Assembly (NCBI GenBank): GCA_009668015.1
Contig: WJYB01000007.1
Location: 62,001 to 126,000 of the forward strand
Direction: 5' to 3'
Length of the DNA stretch: 64,000 bases
Source: Enterobacteriaceae bacterium RIT714
GTDB taxonomy: Bacteria; Pseudomonadota; Gammaproteobacteria; Enterobacterales; Enterobacteriaceae
Position numbers and translations under genes: made by a program. Of this stretch, positions 20,018 to 30,446 are shown in pieces (position 1 is the stretch's first letter; the number at the start of each line of letters is the position of its first letter). Below the pieces are notes generated by a model. That model was not told the origin of the DNA and did no database searches. It was given only the letters and a program-made list of their open reading frames with translations.

Positions 20018-21118
20018 ATGCCATTTGCCGTACCGCGCGCGTTACCTTTATCGCTGTTCAGTGCCTTAGTGCTTGCCGGATGCGCCGATCAAAGCCCGGC
20101 TCCACTGAAAAAAGGCGAGAAGCCTGTCGATGTGGCAAGCGTGGTGCGCCAAAAAATCCCGGCCAGCGTGAAAGACCGGGATGACTGGGCAATTGTGCTG
20201 GCCAAAACCTTCGACAGTCAGAAAATAGCGCCCACCGAGGAGAATATCTGCTCGGTGCTGGCGGTTGCGCAGCAAGAGTCGATGTACCAGTCCGATCCGG
20301 CCGTTCCCGGGCTCAATAAAATTGCCTGGAAAGAGATCGACCGACGGGCCGAGAAAATGCACATCCCGGTATTCCTGGTGCATACCGCGCTTAAAATCAC
20401 CTCGCCAAACGGCAAAAGCTACAGCGAACGTCTGGATACGGTAAAAACCGAGAAACAGCTGAGTGCCATTTTCGATGATTTCATCAATATGGTTCCGATG
20501 GGCCAGACCCTGTTTGGCTCGCTTAACCCGGTGCATACCGCTGGGCCGATGCAGGTCAGCATTGATTTTGCCGAGAAACACGCGAAAGGCTATCCGTGGA
20601 AAATCGACGGAACCGTGCGTCAGGAAGTGTTCTCCCTGCGCGGCGGATTGTGGTTTGGCACCTGGCATCTGCTGAACTATCCGGTGAACTACAGCGAACC
20701 GCTGTATCGCTTTGCCGATTTCAATGCGGGCTGGTATGCCAGCCGAAACGCTGCGTTCCAGAATGCGGTGAGTCGTGCCACTGGCACCCGGCTGGCATTG
20801 GATGGCGATCTGATTGCATACGGAAGCAGCGAGGCCGGAACGACCGAGCTCGCGGTGCGTCAGTTGGCGATAAAGCTCGATATGAGTAACAGTGAAATTC
20901 GTCAGCAGCTGGAAAAAGGGGACAGCCTGGCGTTCGAGAAAACGACGCTTTATCAGCAGGTCTATAAGATTGCGGAACAGAAAAGCGGAAAACCGTTACC
21001 GAGAGAGATGTTGCCGGGTATTCAGCTCGAAAGCCCGAAGATCACACGTAATCTGACGACGGCGTGGTTCGCTAAACGCGTTGACGATCGTCGGGCACGC
21101 TGCATGGCGCTTAACTAA
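20018..21118 (+). CDS. yaiW: Outer-membrane lipoprotein YaiW
   Basis: The 366-residue protein has a lipoprotein signal with lipobox LVLAGC (Cys22), so it should be lipid-anchored. E. coli YaiW is a surface-exposed outer-membrane lipoprotein linked to uptake of the antimicrobial peptide Bac7 together with SbmA. Pfam calls it DUF1615. It follows sbmA by 14 bp and shares its promoter. The C-terminal segment (ITRNLTTAWFAKRVD) is the most conserved stretch. Its biochemical function is unknown. Confidence 0.9.
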   Translation: MPFAVPRALPLSLFSALVLAGCADQSPAPLKKGEKPVDVASVVRQKIPASVKDRDDWAIVLAKTFDSQKIAPTEENICSVLAVAQQESMYQSDPAVPGLNKIAWKEIDRRAEKMHIPVFLVHTALKITSPNGKSYSERLDTVKTEKQLSAIFDDFINMVPMGQTLFGSLNPVHTAGPMQVSIDFAEKHAKGYPWKIDGTVRQEVFSLRGGLWFGTWHLLNYPVNYSEPLYRFADFNAGWYASRNAAFQNAVSRATGTRLALDGDLIAYGSSEAGTTELAVRQLAIKLDMSNSEIRQQLEKGDSLAFEKTTLYQQVYKIAEQKSGKPLPREMLPGIQLESPKITRNLTTAWFAKRVDDRRARCMALN

Positions 21119-21121
21119 CGC

Positions 21122-21424
21122 TTAGTGGTAGCGGCGCCAGCGCAGGACGAGTGCAATTGCGCCGAGAATAACGCAACCCACCAGGAACGGAATCACTCCG
21201 AAGACAGTGCTGACGCCCAGGCCGATATCGACACGCGGTCGACCGCTATCCTGAACCTGCATCAGGTGTTCATAAACGCCTGGCGCATGGACCAGTACGT
21301 TCAGGAGTTGCGACCCCGCCCAAAAACAGAACAGCACAAACAGGGCATAAGCAATGTTACCCGGCGTGGAGGTTTTGGGTTGTTTGCCGCCAAAAATCGG
21401 CTTTGCCAATGTAAAGTCTGCCAT
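21122..21424 (-). CDS. yaiY: Inner-membrane protein YaiY (DUF2755)
   Basis: This small protein of 100 residues has two hydrophobic segments ([15 protein letters not shown] and [18 protein letters not shown]) and matches E. coli YaiY. Its function is unknown. I start at the ATG at 21424 (MADFTLAK), preceded by GGGAGG; the longer frame adds charged residues absent from the family. It is convergent with yaiW (3 bp apart) and divergent from yaiZ. Confidence 0.86.
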   Translation of the reverse strand: MADFTLAKPIFGGKQPKTSTPGNIAYALFVLFCFWAGSQLLNVLVHAPGVYEHLMQVQDSGRPRVDIGLGVSTVFGVIPFLVGCVILGAIALVLRWRRYH

Positions 21425-21672
21425 ATAGACCTCCCGATATCTCACTCTGGCCTTGTGCCAGTCATACAATGTGAGTTTGACAGGTCATAGCATTTGTCAA
21501 TATCAGAATCGTGGTAATTTTCCCTAAGGATTTCTCCTGAATTGCCGATTTCTGTATCGCATCACATTTTCGTGACTTAACGTAAATTGATTCACATTTA
21601 AGAATTTCCGCATCTGCCACAGACCGCGTGATAAAACTGTGAGAGGATGTCTTTTTCTCTGCCGGAGTTGCC

Positions 21673-21909
21673 ATGAACCTGTCTGCCAAACTACGCCGTG
21701 ACTGGCATTATTACGCCTTTGCGATTGGGCTGATCTTTATTCTTAACGGTATTGTTGGGCTACTGGGATTTGAGGCGAAAGGCTGGCAAACCTATGCGGT
21801 AGGCCTGGTGACGTGGGTGATCAGTTTCTGGCTGGCGGGATTCATTATCCGCCGGCGGCCTGAAGAGCCGGCGGCGGAAAAGGTGGAACACTCAGAAAAA
21901 GCGGATTAA
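21673..21909 (+). CDS. yaiZ: Inner-membrane protein YaiZ (DUF2754)
   Basis: The 78-residue protein has two membrane segments ([19 protein letters not shown] and [18 protein letters not shown]) and a charged tail slightly longer than E. coli YaiZ (70 residues). Function unknown. Its stop overlaps the ddlA stop tail to tail by 3 bp (shared TTAA). Confidence 0.87.
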   Translation: MNLSAKLRRDWHYYAFAIGLIFILNGIVGLLGFEAKGWQTYAVGLVTWVISFWLAGFIIRRRPEEPAAEKVEHSEKAD

Positions 21910-23006
21910 CCGTTCACGGAGCATTTCAGGGCGCTGTCTGCGGCATGTCGCTCCAGCGCCAGTTCGATCAGACGGGTAATCAAATCGGAATAGCTCAGAC
22001 CACTCGCTTGCCAGAGTTTCGGATACATACTGATGTTAGTGAAACCTGGCAGCGTGTTGATTTCGTTGATGATAACGTCATTGTCTGCCGTCAGGAACAC
22101 ATCGACGCGCGCCATACCGCCGCAGCCAAGCGCCTGATAGGCTTGCACGGCGATCGCCCTGATCTTGTCATTGATCGCAGGATCCAGCGCAGCCGGAACC
22201 ACCACTTGCGCGCCCTTATCATCAATATATTTGGTGTCGTAGGAATAAAAGTCGCTGTTCAGAACCACTTCACCACAGGTACTGGCCTGTGGAAAATCGT
22301 TGCCCAGTACGGCGCACTCAATTTCTCGTCCTTTAATGCCTTGTTCTACCACCACTTTATGATCGAACTCAAAGGCCAGACGTACCGCTTCCGCGAACTG
22401 GGTTTCGCTGGTGACTTTGCTGACACCCACGGAAGAGCCCTGATTCGCCGGTTTGACGAACAGTGGCAACCCAAGCTGTGAGGTGATTTGCGCGAAGCTG
22501 TATTGAGTGCGATTGGCGCGGGTGAGGGTCACAAACGGAGCGATGTTTAACCCGGCATCGCGCAGCAAGCGTTTGGTGATGTCCTTGTCCATGCAGGCGG
22601 CAGAGCCGAGCACATCCGAGCCGACAAAGGGCAGATTGGCCATGCGCAGCATCCCTTGCAGAGAGCCGTCTTCGCCCAGCGTGCCGTGGACAATCGGGAA
22701 GACGACATCAAGCTGTGGTAAGGCTTGCGCGTTGACCGCATCGATCAGCTGCCCTTGCTCTACACCCGGAACGGTCGCCACGCTGATTTCGGAAGGATTG
22801 AGCGCGATATGGGCCGGATCGTGCGCATTTAACAGATACTGATTCGCATCATTCACATGCCATTGGCCCTGTTTATCAATACCCAGCAGGACAACCTCGA
22901 AACGGCTCTTATCAATCGCATCAACGATATTTTTGGCCGATTGCAGCGACACTTCGTGTTCTGCTGATTTTCCCCCAAAGACAATTCCTACCCGCTGCTT
23001 CGCCAT
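21906..23006 (-). CDS. ddlA: D-alanine--D-alanine ligase A
   Basis: DdlA makes the D-Ala-D-Ala dipeptide for peptidoglycan precursors, using ATP in the cytoplasm. The 366-residue ATP-grasp enzyme has the N-terminal [13 protein letters not shown] motif, the ATP-grasp lysine in [15 protein letters not shown], and the metal site [11 protein letters not shown] start at the ATG at 23006 (MAKQRVGI), preceded by GGAAGAAAG; the longer frame to 23093 is not family-like. It is divergent from the extensin-domain gene, whose GTG lies 104 bp away. Confidence 0.95.
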   Translation of the reverse strand: MAKQRVGIVFGGKSAEHEVSLQSAKNIVDAIDKSRFEVVLLGIDKQGQWHVNDANQYLLNAHDPAHIALNPSEISVATVPGVEQGQLIDAVNAQALPQLDVVFPIVHGTLGEDGSLQGMLRMANLPFVGSDVLGSAACMDKDITKRLLRDAGLNIAPFVTLTRANRTQYSFAQITSQLGLPLFVKPANQGSSVGVSKVTSETQFAEAVRLAFEFDHKVVVEQGIKGREIECAVLGNDFPQASTCGEVVLNSDFYSYDTKYIDDKGAQVVVPAALDPAINDKIRAIAVQAYQALGCGGMARVDVFLTADNDVIINEINTLPGFTNISMYPKLWQASGLSYSDLITRLIELALERHAADSALKCSVNG

Positions 23007-23110
23007 CTCACTTTCTTCCAGTCTGACTAAAAGCCTATAACATACCACGATGAACAGTGGGATTCGCCGCCTTCTGCCATAATGTTTTGACACCTTAAAA
23101 AGGAGGGATT

Positions 23111-23794
23111 GTGAGAGGGAAAAGTCTGCTTATCTGTCTTGTCATTGCGGGTGTGGCTGCGGAGGGGTATCGCTGGCTGCCGTCTTATTACAACCCTTTT
23201 GTGCCTCTTAAACTCGACGATCGGCCCGGGAAAATCACCCAGTACAAACTGCGTCGGCTAAGCCCGGAGGCGTGTGCCAATCTGCTTTCGCAGGCCAATC
23301 AGAAACAGCTTATCGAGACGCAGGCGTTAGCGGATAGCGCCGGGGAGTGCCCGCTGAAGGATGTGGTGCGGGTACGTCGCTTTGGTCCCGTCTCGTTGAG
23401 CAGCAGTTTTATCGCCAGCTGTCCGCTGGCGTTAAGCTCGGCGCTGTTTGTTCATCAGCAGGCGCGACCGCTAAGCAAAACGATGATGGGCAGCGAACTG
23501 GTGCGCATTGAGCATCTTGGGAGTTTTGCCTGTCGGAATATTTATCATCGTCCTGATGCACGCCGCAGTGAACACGCCAGCGCTGAAGCGCTGGATATCA
23601 GCGCATTTCAGCTGGCCGACGGAGAGCGAATCACCGTTTTGCGCGGCTGGCGCAATGACACCACACAGCCCTGGCTAAAGGCGCTGCTGAGTGCGAGCTG
23701 CGACTACTATGGCAACGGGCTGGGACCGGAATACAATGCGGCTCACGCCAACCATTTTCATCTGGGGATGCGCGGATTTGGGCTGTGTCGGTAA
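23111..23794 (+). CDS. Extensin-like C-terminal domain protein, M15 peptidase-like
   Basis: The 227-residue protein starts at a GTG with a very strong Shine-Dalgarno (AGGAGGG). A hydrophobic N-terminus ([12 protein letters not shown]) suggests a periplasmic, membrane-anchored protein. The body matches the bacterial extensin-like C-terminal domain. Its motifs, His155-X6-Asp162 in [14 protein letters not shown] and His215-X-His217 in HANHFHLGM, mirror the zinc site of M15/VanY/MepA peptidases that cut peptidoglycan cross-links. The paired cysteines may form disulfides. It lies next to ddlA, divergent, and is absent from that place in E. coli K-12. Peptidase activity is predicted, not shown. Confidence 0.75.
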   Translation: MRGKSLLICLVIAGVAAEGYRWLPSYYNPFVPLKLDDRPGKITQYKLRRLSPEACANLLSQANQKQLIETQALADSAGECPLKDVVRVRRFGPVSLSSSFIASCPLALSSALFVHQQARPLSKTMMGSELVRIEHLGSFACRNIYHRPDARRSEHASAEALDISAFQLADGERITVLRGWRNDTTQPWLKALLSASCDYYGNGLGPEYNAAHANHFHLGMRGFGLCR

Positions 23795-23963
23795 AGCATA
23801 ATCCACCAGCCCAAACTGGATAAATTGTGACTTATTTCACAAATATGATGACTGGGGAGATAAAACACCAAACTCATCGGCGTCGCATCTCTGGTCCCTC
23901 GTAATCGCTCGTAACTTGCTAATCTGTCGGTGTATTCGCCTAAAAATGAAGATATTGCCTGTT

Positions 23964-25175
23964 ATGGAATCCTGGAAAGTAAATCTTATCTCGGTATGGT
24001 TTGGCTGTTTTTTCACTGGCCTTGCTATCAGCCAGATTTTGCCGTTCCTGCCGCTGTATGTGTCCCAGCTTGGCGTCTCGTCGCACGAGGCGTTGTCGAT
24101 GTGGTCAGGGCTGACGTTCAGTATCACCTTCCTGGTGTCGGCCATTGTTTCGCCAATGTGGGGCAGCCTTGCGGATCGCAAAGGGCGCAAACTGATGCTG
24201 CTGCGCGCCTCGCTGGGGATGGCGATTGCGATTTTACTTCAGGCTTACGCCACTAACGTCTGGCAGCTCTTTTTACTGCGCGGGCTGATGGGGCTGACAT
24301 CCGGCTATATTCCAAACGCAATGGCGCTGGTGGCCTCGCAGGTTCCGCGCGAGCGGAGCGGCTGGGCAATCAGCACGCTGTCAACGGCGCAGATTAGCGG
24401 TGTGATTGGCGGCCCGCTGATGGGCGGTTTTTTAGCTGACCACGTCGGGCTGCGCGCGGTCTTTTTCATCACCGCGATGCTGTTGATGGTGAGCTTTCTG
24501 GTCACGTTTTTCCTGATTAAAGAGGGTGTGCGGCCTTCTGTCAGTAAGGCCGACCGCTTGAGCGGTAAAGCGGTGTTCGCCACGCTGCCTTATCCTGGAC
24601 TGATGATCAGCCTTTTCGTCACCACCATGGTCATTCAGCTGTGTAACGGCTCGATTGGTCCGATCCTCGCTCTGTTTATTAAATCCATGGCTCCGGACAG
24701 CAACAATATCGCTTTTCTTAGCGGGATGATTGCCGCCGTACCCGGCGTGTCGGCGCTTATCTCGGCGCCGCGTCTGGGTAAACTCGGCGATCGGATCGGC
24801 ACGGCGCGGATCCTGATGGCAACGCTCATTATTGCGGTGGTGCTGTTTTTCGCCATGTCATTCGTCACTTCGCCCTTCCAGCTGGGGGTGCTACGCTTTT
24901 TACTCGGTTTCGCCGATGGCGCCATGCTCCCTGCAGTGCAAACCCTGCTGGTGAAGTATTCAAGCGATCAGGTGACCGGGCGGATCTTTGGCTATAACCA
25001 GTCGTTTATGTATCTGGGAAATGTCGCGGGCCCGCTGATTGGGGCGTCCGTCTCGGCGATGGCGGGATTCCGCTGGGTATTTGCGGCAACGGCCGTGGTG
25101 GTTTTACTGAATATTATTCAGCTTGCCCTGGCATTACGCCGTCGTCGTCAGCTGGCAGAGATTAACCGGATCTGA
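23964..25175 (+). CDS. MFS multidrug efflux transporter, MdtG-like
   Basis: This roughly 403-residue inner-membrane protein has twelve membrane segments and the MFS motif-A sequence [12 protein letters not shown]. It resembles E. coli MdtG (for example [16 protein letters not shown], then [13 protein letters not shown]), a drug:H+ antiporter. It differs enough to be a paralogue rather than mdtG itself, which sits elsewhere in E. coli. I favour the ATG at 23964 (MESWKVNLI); an in-frame ATG at 23946 is also possible and neither has a strong ribosome site. It lies between the extensin-domain gene and iraP, a region empty in E. coli K-12. Substrates are unknown. Confidence 0.8.
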   Translation: MESWKVNLISVWFGCFFTGLAISQILPFLPLYVSQLGVSSHEALSMWSGLTFSITFLVSAIVSPMWGSLADRKGRKLMLLRASLGMAIAILLQAYATNVWQLFLLRGLMGLTSGYIPNAMALVASQVPRERSGWAISTLSTAQISGVIGGPLMGGFLADHVGLRAVFFITAMLLMVSFLVTFFLIKEGVRPSVSKADRLSGKAVFATLPYPGLMISLFVTTMVIQLCNGSIGPILALFIKSMAPDSNNIAFLSGMIAAVPGVSALISAPRLGKLGDRIGTARILMATLIIAVVLFFAMSFVTSPFQLGVLRFLLGFADGAMLPAVQTLLVKYSSDQVTGRIFGYNQSFMYLGNVAGPLIGASVSAMAGFRWVFAATAVVVLLNIIQLALALRRRRQLAEINRI

Positions 25176-25422
25176 GGTTTAAGCACTCAGGATATATTAT
25201 GTATTTATTGGAACGTCAATTACGGGATGGGAAAATTAGGTGCATTCACTAATTATTATCCTGCGCGTAATTGGTTTTTAGAATAGCAAAACGTTTCGCT
25301 GAGGCGGAATCATCGTTATTTGCGACATAGCGTGTTTTTTCATAAAGATAATACTTTTCGCCTCTTTGCAATATTCAAACGGAGTGATAAGTTCAGCACA
25401 CACCTGATAAGGAAATAGCACG

Positions 25423-25683
25423 ATGAAAAATCTCATTGCAGAGTTGCTGGTTAAGCTTGCCCAAAAGGAAGAAGAGTCAAAAGAACTGGTTGCCCAGGTT
25501 GAAGCGCTGGAGATCGTCGTTACCGCCCTGTTGAGGCATATGGAACAGAGCGACCAACAGACGCTCATTCGCAGTATCGAAGTCGCACTGGAGGATGCCA
25601 GGCCCGACTCTCAAGTGCCGGTTCAGGATAGCGAAATGCTACAGCAATATGTAAAAAAGCTGCTGCGCCACCCCCGTAGTTAA
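25423..25683 (+). CDS. iraP: Anti-adaptor protein IraP
   Basis: IraP binds RssB and blocks delivery of RpoS (sigma S) to ClpXP, so RpoS accumulates during phosphate starvation in E. coli. The 86-residue, largely alpha-helical protein begins [19 protein letters not shown], with heptad-like residues suggesting a coiled coil, and ends [11 protein letters not shown], close to E. coli IraP. It lies just upstream of phoA, the E. coli arrangement. Confidence 0.92.
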   Translation: MKNLIAELLVKLAQKEEESKELVAQVEALEIVVTALLRHMEQSDQQTLIRSIEVALEDARPDSQVPVQDSEMLQQYVKKLLRHPRS

Positions 25684-25704
25684 TCCGTCACACATTCAAA
25701 ACAT

Positions 25705-25722
25705 CTGTCATCGTGTTGTCAT
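25705..25722 (+). promoter_or_regulatory. Pho box of phoA
   Basis: CTGTCATCGTGTTGTCAT contains two CTGTCAT/TTGTCAT half-sites spaced 11 bp, the PhoB-binding pattern, and matches the E. coli phoA site closely. A -10 element TATAGT at 25733-25738 follows at the spacing expected for PhoB-activated promoters that lack a -35. Confidence 0.85.
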
Positions 25723-25781
25723 GTGAGATACTTATAGTCGCTCTGTTTTATTTTTTATGTATTTGTACATGGAGAAAATAA

Positions 25782-27197
25782 GTGAAACAGAGCGCAATTT
25801 TCATCGCATTAATGCCCCTTTTAATGACCCCTGTTATTCATGCTGAAACCACAACCATCCGCGTACTGGATAATCGTGCTGCACAGGGCGATATCACGCA
25901 ACCGGGTGGCGCACGTCGCCTGTCGGAAGATCAAACCGCTGCGCTGCGAGCGTCATTGAATGACAAACCGGCGAAAAATATTATTTTGCTGATCGGTGAT
26001 GGAATGGGGGATTCCGAAATTACCGCAGCGCGAAATTATGCCGAAGGTGCAGGCGGCTTTTTTAAAGGGATCGATGCGCTTCCGTTGACCGGACAATACA
26101 CTCATTACGCGCTGGATAAAAAAACCGGCAAACCGGATTACGTGACTGATTCCGCGGCCTCCGCCACGGCGTGGACCACCGGTGTCAAAACCTATAACGG
26201 TGCGTTAGGGGTCGATATTCACGAAAAAGACCACCAGACCATTCTGGAGATGGCGAAAGCGGCTGGGCTGGCAACGGGCAATGTCTCAACCGCTGAACTG
26301 CAGGATGCAACGCCTGCGGCGCTGGTTTCCCATGTCACCTCACGTAAATGCTATGGCCCGTCCGTGACCAGCGAAAAATGCGCGTCCAATGCGCTGGAAA
26401 AAGGCGGTAAAGGCTCTATCACTGAGCAACTGCTTAACGCGCGCGCCGATGTGACGCTGGGCGGCGGGGCGAAAACCTTCGCAGAGTCCGCTACGGCGGG
26501 CGAGTGGCAGGGCAAAACCCTGCGCGAACAGGCGCAGGCGCGCGGCTATCAAATGGTGAATGATGCGGCCTCGCTGGCGGCCATTACCGAAGCAAATCAG
26601 GATAAACCGCTGCTGGGCCTGTTCTCTGAAGGCAACATGCCGGTGCGCTGGGAAGGGCCAAAAGCCTCTTATCACGGCAATATTGATAAGCCTGCGGTCA
26701 CCTGTACGCCAAACCCGAAACGTGACGACAGCATCCCGACGCTGGCGCAGATGACCGACAAAGCCATCTCCTTGTTAAGCAAGGGTGAGAAAGGCTTCTT
26801 CCTGCAGGTGGAAGGGGCGTCCATTGATAAGCAGGACCACGCCGCTAATCCGTGTGGTCAAATTGGCGAAACGGTCGATCTGGATGAAGCGGTGCAGAAG
26901 GCGCTGGACTTCGCCAGACAGGATGGCAACACCCTGGTGATTGTCACCGCTGACCACGCTCATGCCAGCCAGATTGTTGCCCCGGATACCAAAGCCCCGG
27001 GCCTGACTCAGGCACTGAACACCAAAGACGGTGCAGTGATGGTGATGAGCTATGGCAACTCGGAAGAAGAGTCGATGGAACATACCGGCACGCAGTTGCG
27101 TATCGCCGCGTATGGTCCACATGCAGCGAATGTGGTGGGGCTGACCGATCAAACCGATCTGTTCTACACCATGAAGGCCGCGCTTGGCCTGAAATAA
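25782..27197 (+). CDS. phoA: Alkaline phosphatase PhoA
   Basis: PhoA is the periplasmic phosphomonoesterase that frees phosphate from organic esters. The 471-residue precursor starts at a GTG, as in E. coli, with a 21-residue signal peptide ending VIHA. The nucleophile is Ser124 in [11 protein letters not shown]; metal ligands are visible in [22 protein letters not shown] and [10 protein letters not shown]. Four cysteines fit the two known disulfides. Transcription is driven by the Pho box upstream, and psiF follows. Confidence 0.97.
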   Translation: MKQSAIFIALMPLLMTPVIHAETTTIRVLDNRAAQGDITQPGGARRLSEDQTAALRASLNDKPAKNIILLIGDGMGDSEITAARNYAEGAGGFFKGIDALPLTGQYTHYALDKKTGKPDYVTDSAASATAWTTGVKTYNGALGVDIHEKDHQTILEMAKAAGLATGNVSTAELQDATPAALVSHVTSRKCYGPSVTSEKCASNALEKGGKGSITEQLLNARADVTLGGGAKTFAESATAGEWQGKTLREQAQARGYQMVNDAASLAAITEANQDKPLLGLFSEGNMPVRWEGPKASYHGNIDKPAVTCTPNPKRDDSIPTLAQMTDKAISLLSKGEKGFFLQVEGASIDKQDHAANPCGQIGETVDLDEAVQKALDFARQDGNTLVIVTADHAHASQIVAPDTKAPGLTQALNTKDGAVMVMSYGNSEEESMEHTGTQLRIAAYGPHAANVVGLTDQTDLFYTMKAALGLK

Positions 27198-27203
27198 AAA
27201 CGT

Positions 27204-27238
27204 CACCCGGCGGAAATCCCTTCCGTCGGGTGGTTTTT
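27204..27238 (+). terminator. Terminator after phoA
   Basis: CACCCGGCGGAA (27204-27215) pairs with TTCCGTCGGGTG (27221-27232), with one G-T pair in a 12-bp stem, followed by GTTTTTT. psiF lies beyond it, so psiF expression would need read-through or its own promoter. Confidence 0.85.
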
Positions 27239-27288
27239 TCCCCGTCACGAACCAGACTTAGTGTGAACCTTCACAACAGGATGGTGCT

Positions 27289-27609
27289 ATGAAACTGACT
27301 CTGGTTGTAACCCTGCTCTCTTCCCTGATCCTGATGTCTGCGGCATCGGCGGCCGAGAAAACCCTCACTCCTCAGCAACAACGAATGACCACCTGTAATC
27401 AACAGGCTACGGCCCAGACGCTGAAAGGCGATGCCCGGAAAACGTACATGAGCGACTGCCTGAAAAATGGTGCCTCTAAGCCCGGTGAAAAGAGCCTGAC
27501 GCCGCAGCAGCAAAAGATGCGCGAATGCAACGTCACGGCCACGGAACAATCGCTGAAAGGTGACGATCGTAATAAGTTTATGAGCGCGTGCCTGAAGAAA
27601 ACCTCGTAG
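27289..27609 (+). CDS. psiF: Phosphate-starvation-inducible protein PsiF
   Basis: The 106-residue protein has a signal peptide ending SAASA and two copies of the PsiF repeat (LTPQQQRM…C…LKGDARKTYMSDCL and LTPQQQKM…C…LKGDDRNKFMSACL), each with two cysteines. It is periplasmic by prediction and its function is unknown. It follows phoA, with which it is co-regulated in E. coli. Confidence 0.9.
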   Translation: MKLTLVVTLLSSLILMSAASAAEKTLTPQQQRMTTCNQQATAQTLKGDARKTYMSDCLKNGASKPGEKSLTPQQQKMRECNVTATEQSLKGDDRNKFMSACLKKTS

Positions 27610-27698
27610 TCCTAACGGGTGAGCGGTGGCACTGACTCACCCGAAATTTCATACTTTCATCGCAACCACCCTCTCTATAATTTGGGAAATGTTTCAGA

Positions 27699-28814
27699 AT
27701 GTTCCCAAAAATTATGAATGACGAAAACTTTTACAATAAAGACGTCACACGAGAAGAGTGGGAGCACAGCCTTTCTCAGGATGACTATCACCGCTCCGGC
27801 ATCCGCTTTGCCCGGCGAGTGCGACTGCCGCGCCTGTTCGGCCTGGCCGCCATGTTTTTCCCCATCGCTGGCGCACTGGTCGCGCAAACGCCGTCCGGCG
27901 GCTGGTGGTTATTATTGGTGGGCTGGGCATTTGTCTGGCCACATCTGGCCTGGCAGCTGGCGAATCGTTCCGCCGATCCGCGCAGCTGTGAGATTCTCAG
28001 TCTGAAAGCCGATGCCATCGTGGCCGGTATCTGGATTGGCCTGATGGGCGTGGATGTGCTGCCGACCGCGGCGCTGGTGATGATGATAGCGATGAACCTG
28101 ACAGGAGCAGGGGGCATAAAGTTATTGAGTGCAGGCGCGGTCATCACCGCCATTGCTGCGCTGGTGACGCTACAGCTGACCGGCATCGCGCCTGTCTTTA
28201 CGTTCACGCCTCTGGAATTATGGCTGACGCTGCCGGTAATCGTGCTTTATCCGGTGGTGTTTGCGTGGGTGAGCTATCAAACGGCGATTCGGCTGGCGGA
28301 ACACAAGCGCCGCCTGGAGTTAATGAGCACCCGGGACGGGATGACGGGGGTGTTCAACCGCCGACACTGGGAAATCTTGTTACGCAATGAATACGAAAAG
28401 TGTCGGCGCGGCCATTGCGAGGCCGCAATTCTGATTATTGATATCGATCATTTTAAGACCATTAACGACACCTGGGGACATGACGTCGGCGATGAGGCCA
28501 TTATTGCCGTCACCCGTCAGCTGCAGCTGACGCTGCGCGCCGGGGATTTGATAGGCCGTTTTGGCGGCGATGAGTTTGCGGTCATTATGAGCGGTACGCC
28601 AGCCGAGAATGCGATATCGGCAATGTCCCGGGTGCATGAGCGACTGGCCACCTTAACGCTACCGTGCGCGCCGCAGGTGCGACTGAGAATAAGCGTTGGC
28701 GTTGCGCCCTTAACGCCAGAGTTTGGCCACTATCGTGAATGGCTTAAAGCCGCGGATGTGGCCCTTTACAAGGCTAAAAATGCCGGACGCAATCGCACTG
28801 AAGTGGCCGCCTGA
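27699..28814 (+). CDS. dgcC: Diguanylate cyclase DgcC (AdrA/YaiC)
   Basis: DgcC makes cyclic-di-GMP, which activates cellulose synthase BcsA; in E. coli and Salmonella it is switched on by CsgD. The 371-residue protein has an N-terminal MASE2 membrane domain (about five hydrophobic segments up to residue 200). A catalytic GGDEF domain follows, with intact GRFGGDEFAV near residue 289. The inhibitory I-site RxxD (RAGD) sits five residues before GGDEF. Length equals E. coli AdrA. It is convergent with proC. Confidence 0.95.
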   Translation: MFPKIMNDENFYNKDVTREEWEHSLSQDDYHRSGIRFARRVRLPRLFGLAAMFFPIAGALVAQTPSGGWWLLLVGWAFVWPHLAWQLANRSADPRSCEILSLKADAIVAGIWIGLMGVDVLPTAALVMMIAMNLTGAGGIKLLSAGAVITAIAALVTLQLTGIAPVFTFTPLELWLTLPVIVLYPVVFAWVSYQTAIRLAEHKRRLELMSTRDGMTGVFNRRHWEILLRNEYEKCRRGHCEAAILIIDIDHFKTINDTWGHDVGDEAIIAVTRQLQLTLRAGDLIGRFGGDEFAVIMSGTPAENAISAMSRVHERLATLTLPCAPQVRLRISVGVAPLTPEFGHYREWLKAADVALYKAKNAGRNRTEVAA

Positions 28815-28830
28815 CGCCCGGCTGTTTTTA

Positions 28831-29640
28831 TCAGGATTTACTGAGCTTTTCTGATTTTTCCATGCACTTGCTCATGGCTTCAATGACCGCAGAACGGAAT
28901 CCACGCTCTTCCAGAACGCGCACGGCTTCAATGGTGGTTCCCCCCGGTGAACAGACCATGTCTTTCAGCTCACCCGGATGTTTACCGGTTTCCAGTACCA
29001 TTTTCGCGGAGCCCATCACCGCCTGCGCGGCAAATTTGTAGGCTTGCGCGCGCGGCATTCCGCCGAGCACAGCCGCATCGGCCATCGCCTCGATAAACAT
29101 AAAGACATACGCCGGAGCAGAACCGCTGACCCCGACCACCGGGTGGATCATTGGCTCGGCGATCGTTTCGGCTTCGCCAAAGCAGCGGAAAATATTCAGT
29201 ACGTCGGCTACGTCCTCGGAAGTCACCAGCGCATTTGGCGTGACGGACGTCATCCCCGCATTCACCAGCGACGGCGTATTCGGCATGGCACGGACAATTT
29301 TACGGTCGTGCCCCAGGGCGCGAGCCAGTTGATCGAGAGTGATACCGGCGGCGATAGAGACCACCAGCGTCTCTTTGTTCAGGCTGGAGGTGATGTCGCT
29401 GAGCACTTTAATCATGATGTTAGGCTTCACGGCACCAAAGACAATGTCCGCCACCTGAGCCACTTCCTGGGCGCTTTCGGCGGCGTTAATTCCGTACTCA
29501 TCGCGCAGAGCGGCGACTTTATCCGGCGACGGGGTATAGACCCAAATCTGCCCTGGCAACACCTGGCCGCTGGCGATCAGCCCGCCAAGAATGGCTTTTC
29601 CCATATTGCCGCAGCCGATAAAACCGATTTTTTTGTCCAT
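28831..29640 (-). CDS. proC: Pyrroline-5-carboxylate reductase
   Basis: ProC performs the last step of proline synthesis, reducing pyrroline-5-carboxylate with NADPH in the cytoplasm. The 269-residue protein has the Rossmann motif GFIGCGNMGKAI at its start and the family signature AVIEAMSKCMEKSEKLSKS at its end. I chose the second of two adjacent ATGs (29640) because the GGAGAG ribosome site is better spaced from it; 29643 is possible. It is divergent from yaiI. Confidence 0.95.
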   Translation of the reverse strand: MDKKIGFIGCGNMGKAILGGLIASGQVLPGQIWVYTPSPDKVAALRDEYGINAAESAQEVAQVADIVFGAVKPNIMIKVLSDITSSLNKETLVVSIAAGITLDQLARALGHDRKIVRAMPNTPSLVNAGMTSVTPNALVTSEDVADVLNIFRCFGEAETIAEPMIHPVVGVSGSAPAYVFMFIEAMADAAVLGGMPRAQAYKFAAQAVMGSAKMVLETGKHPGELKDMVCSPGGTTIEAVRVLEERGFRSAVIEAMSKCMEKSEKLSKS

Positions 29641-29796
29641 CATGTCTCTCCGTTATTATGCGTCGTGAGTGCTGATTGTAAGCCTGAATAGTCCAGGCTG
29701 GGGGAAACTCACCAGCAGCCTGAAGTATGACGGCTATATAGATTAACAACGAAAAGCAGGCGACAATAGCCACCAATGTCTTACCGGGGAGAAACT

Positions 29797-30255
29797 ATGG
29801 CGATTTGGGTGGATGCGGATGCGTGTCCGAATGTTATCAAAGAGATATTATTTCGCGCAGCCGAACGCGTGCAGATGCCGTTAACGCTGGTGGCGAACCA
29901 GAATCTGCGGATCCCGCCGTCAAAGTTCATTCGATCGCTGCGCGTGCCGGCGGGTTTTGACGTGGCGGATAATGAAATTGTTCGCCTGTGCAGCCCTGAG
30001 GATTTGGTGATTACCGCTGATATTCCGCTGGCGGCAGAAGTGCTGGAGAAAGGCGCGGCGGCGCTGAATCCGCGCGGTGAACGTTACTCGCCCTCAACCA
30101 TCCGGCAAAAACTCACTATGCGTGATTTTATGGATACCCTGCGGGCAAGCGGCGTGCAAACGGGAGGGCCGGATTCGTTATCCCAGCGCGATCGACAGCA
30201 ATTTGCCGCCGAGCTGGATAAGTGGCTGCTGGAAGTGAAGCGCCGTACAGCGTAA
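29797..30255 (+). CDS. yaiI: UPF0178 protein YaiI
   Basis: The 152-residue cytoplasmic protein equals E. coli YaiI in length and sequence ([15 protein letters not shown] at the start; [14 protein letters not shown]). The family has a PIN/NYN-like acidic core ([16 protein letters not shown]), suggesting a nuclease fold. No function has been shown as far as I know. I use the ATG at 29797 (MAIWVDAD), preceded by GGGGAGA. Confidence 0.88.
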   Translation: MAIWVDADACPNVIKEILFRAAERVQMPLTLVANQNLRIPPSKFIRSLRVPAGFDVADNEIVRLCSPEDLVITADIPLAAEVLEKGAAALNPRGERYSPSTIRQKLTMRDFMDTLRASGVQTGGPDSLSQRDRQQFAAELDKWLLEVKRRTA

Positions 30256-30418
30256 TGATAAGCATTGCTGTATTGTGGTATAGTGTGGCAACCGCAGGGT
30301 TGTCATCATTAGCGGCTTTGCAGTAAAGTTAACTTACCTACTTTTGCAATGATTTCTTTACAGAAGGCGATGAGTATATTCAGGCTCAACGCGCTCTGTC
30401 ATGCAGACATATTCTTGT

Positions 30419-30436
30419 TGTAATCCAATTTTTACA
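30419..30436 (+). promoter_or_regulatory. TyrR box upstream of aroL
   Basis: TGTAATCCAATTTTTACA fits the TyrR consensus TGTAAA-N6-TTTACA with one mismatch. It lies about 90 bp before the aroL start, in line with TyrR repression of aroL in E. coli. A weaker palindrome near 30326-30340 may be a second site. Confidence 0.75.
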
Positions 30437-30446
30437 ATTAACTTAT

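Noticed and set aside
23964-25175. araJ relocated next to iraP
   Set aside because: Sequence follows the MdtG pattern, not AraJ, and the neighbours do not match.
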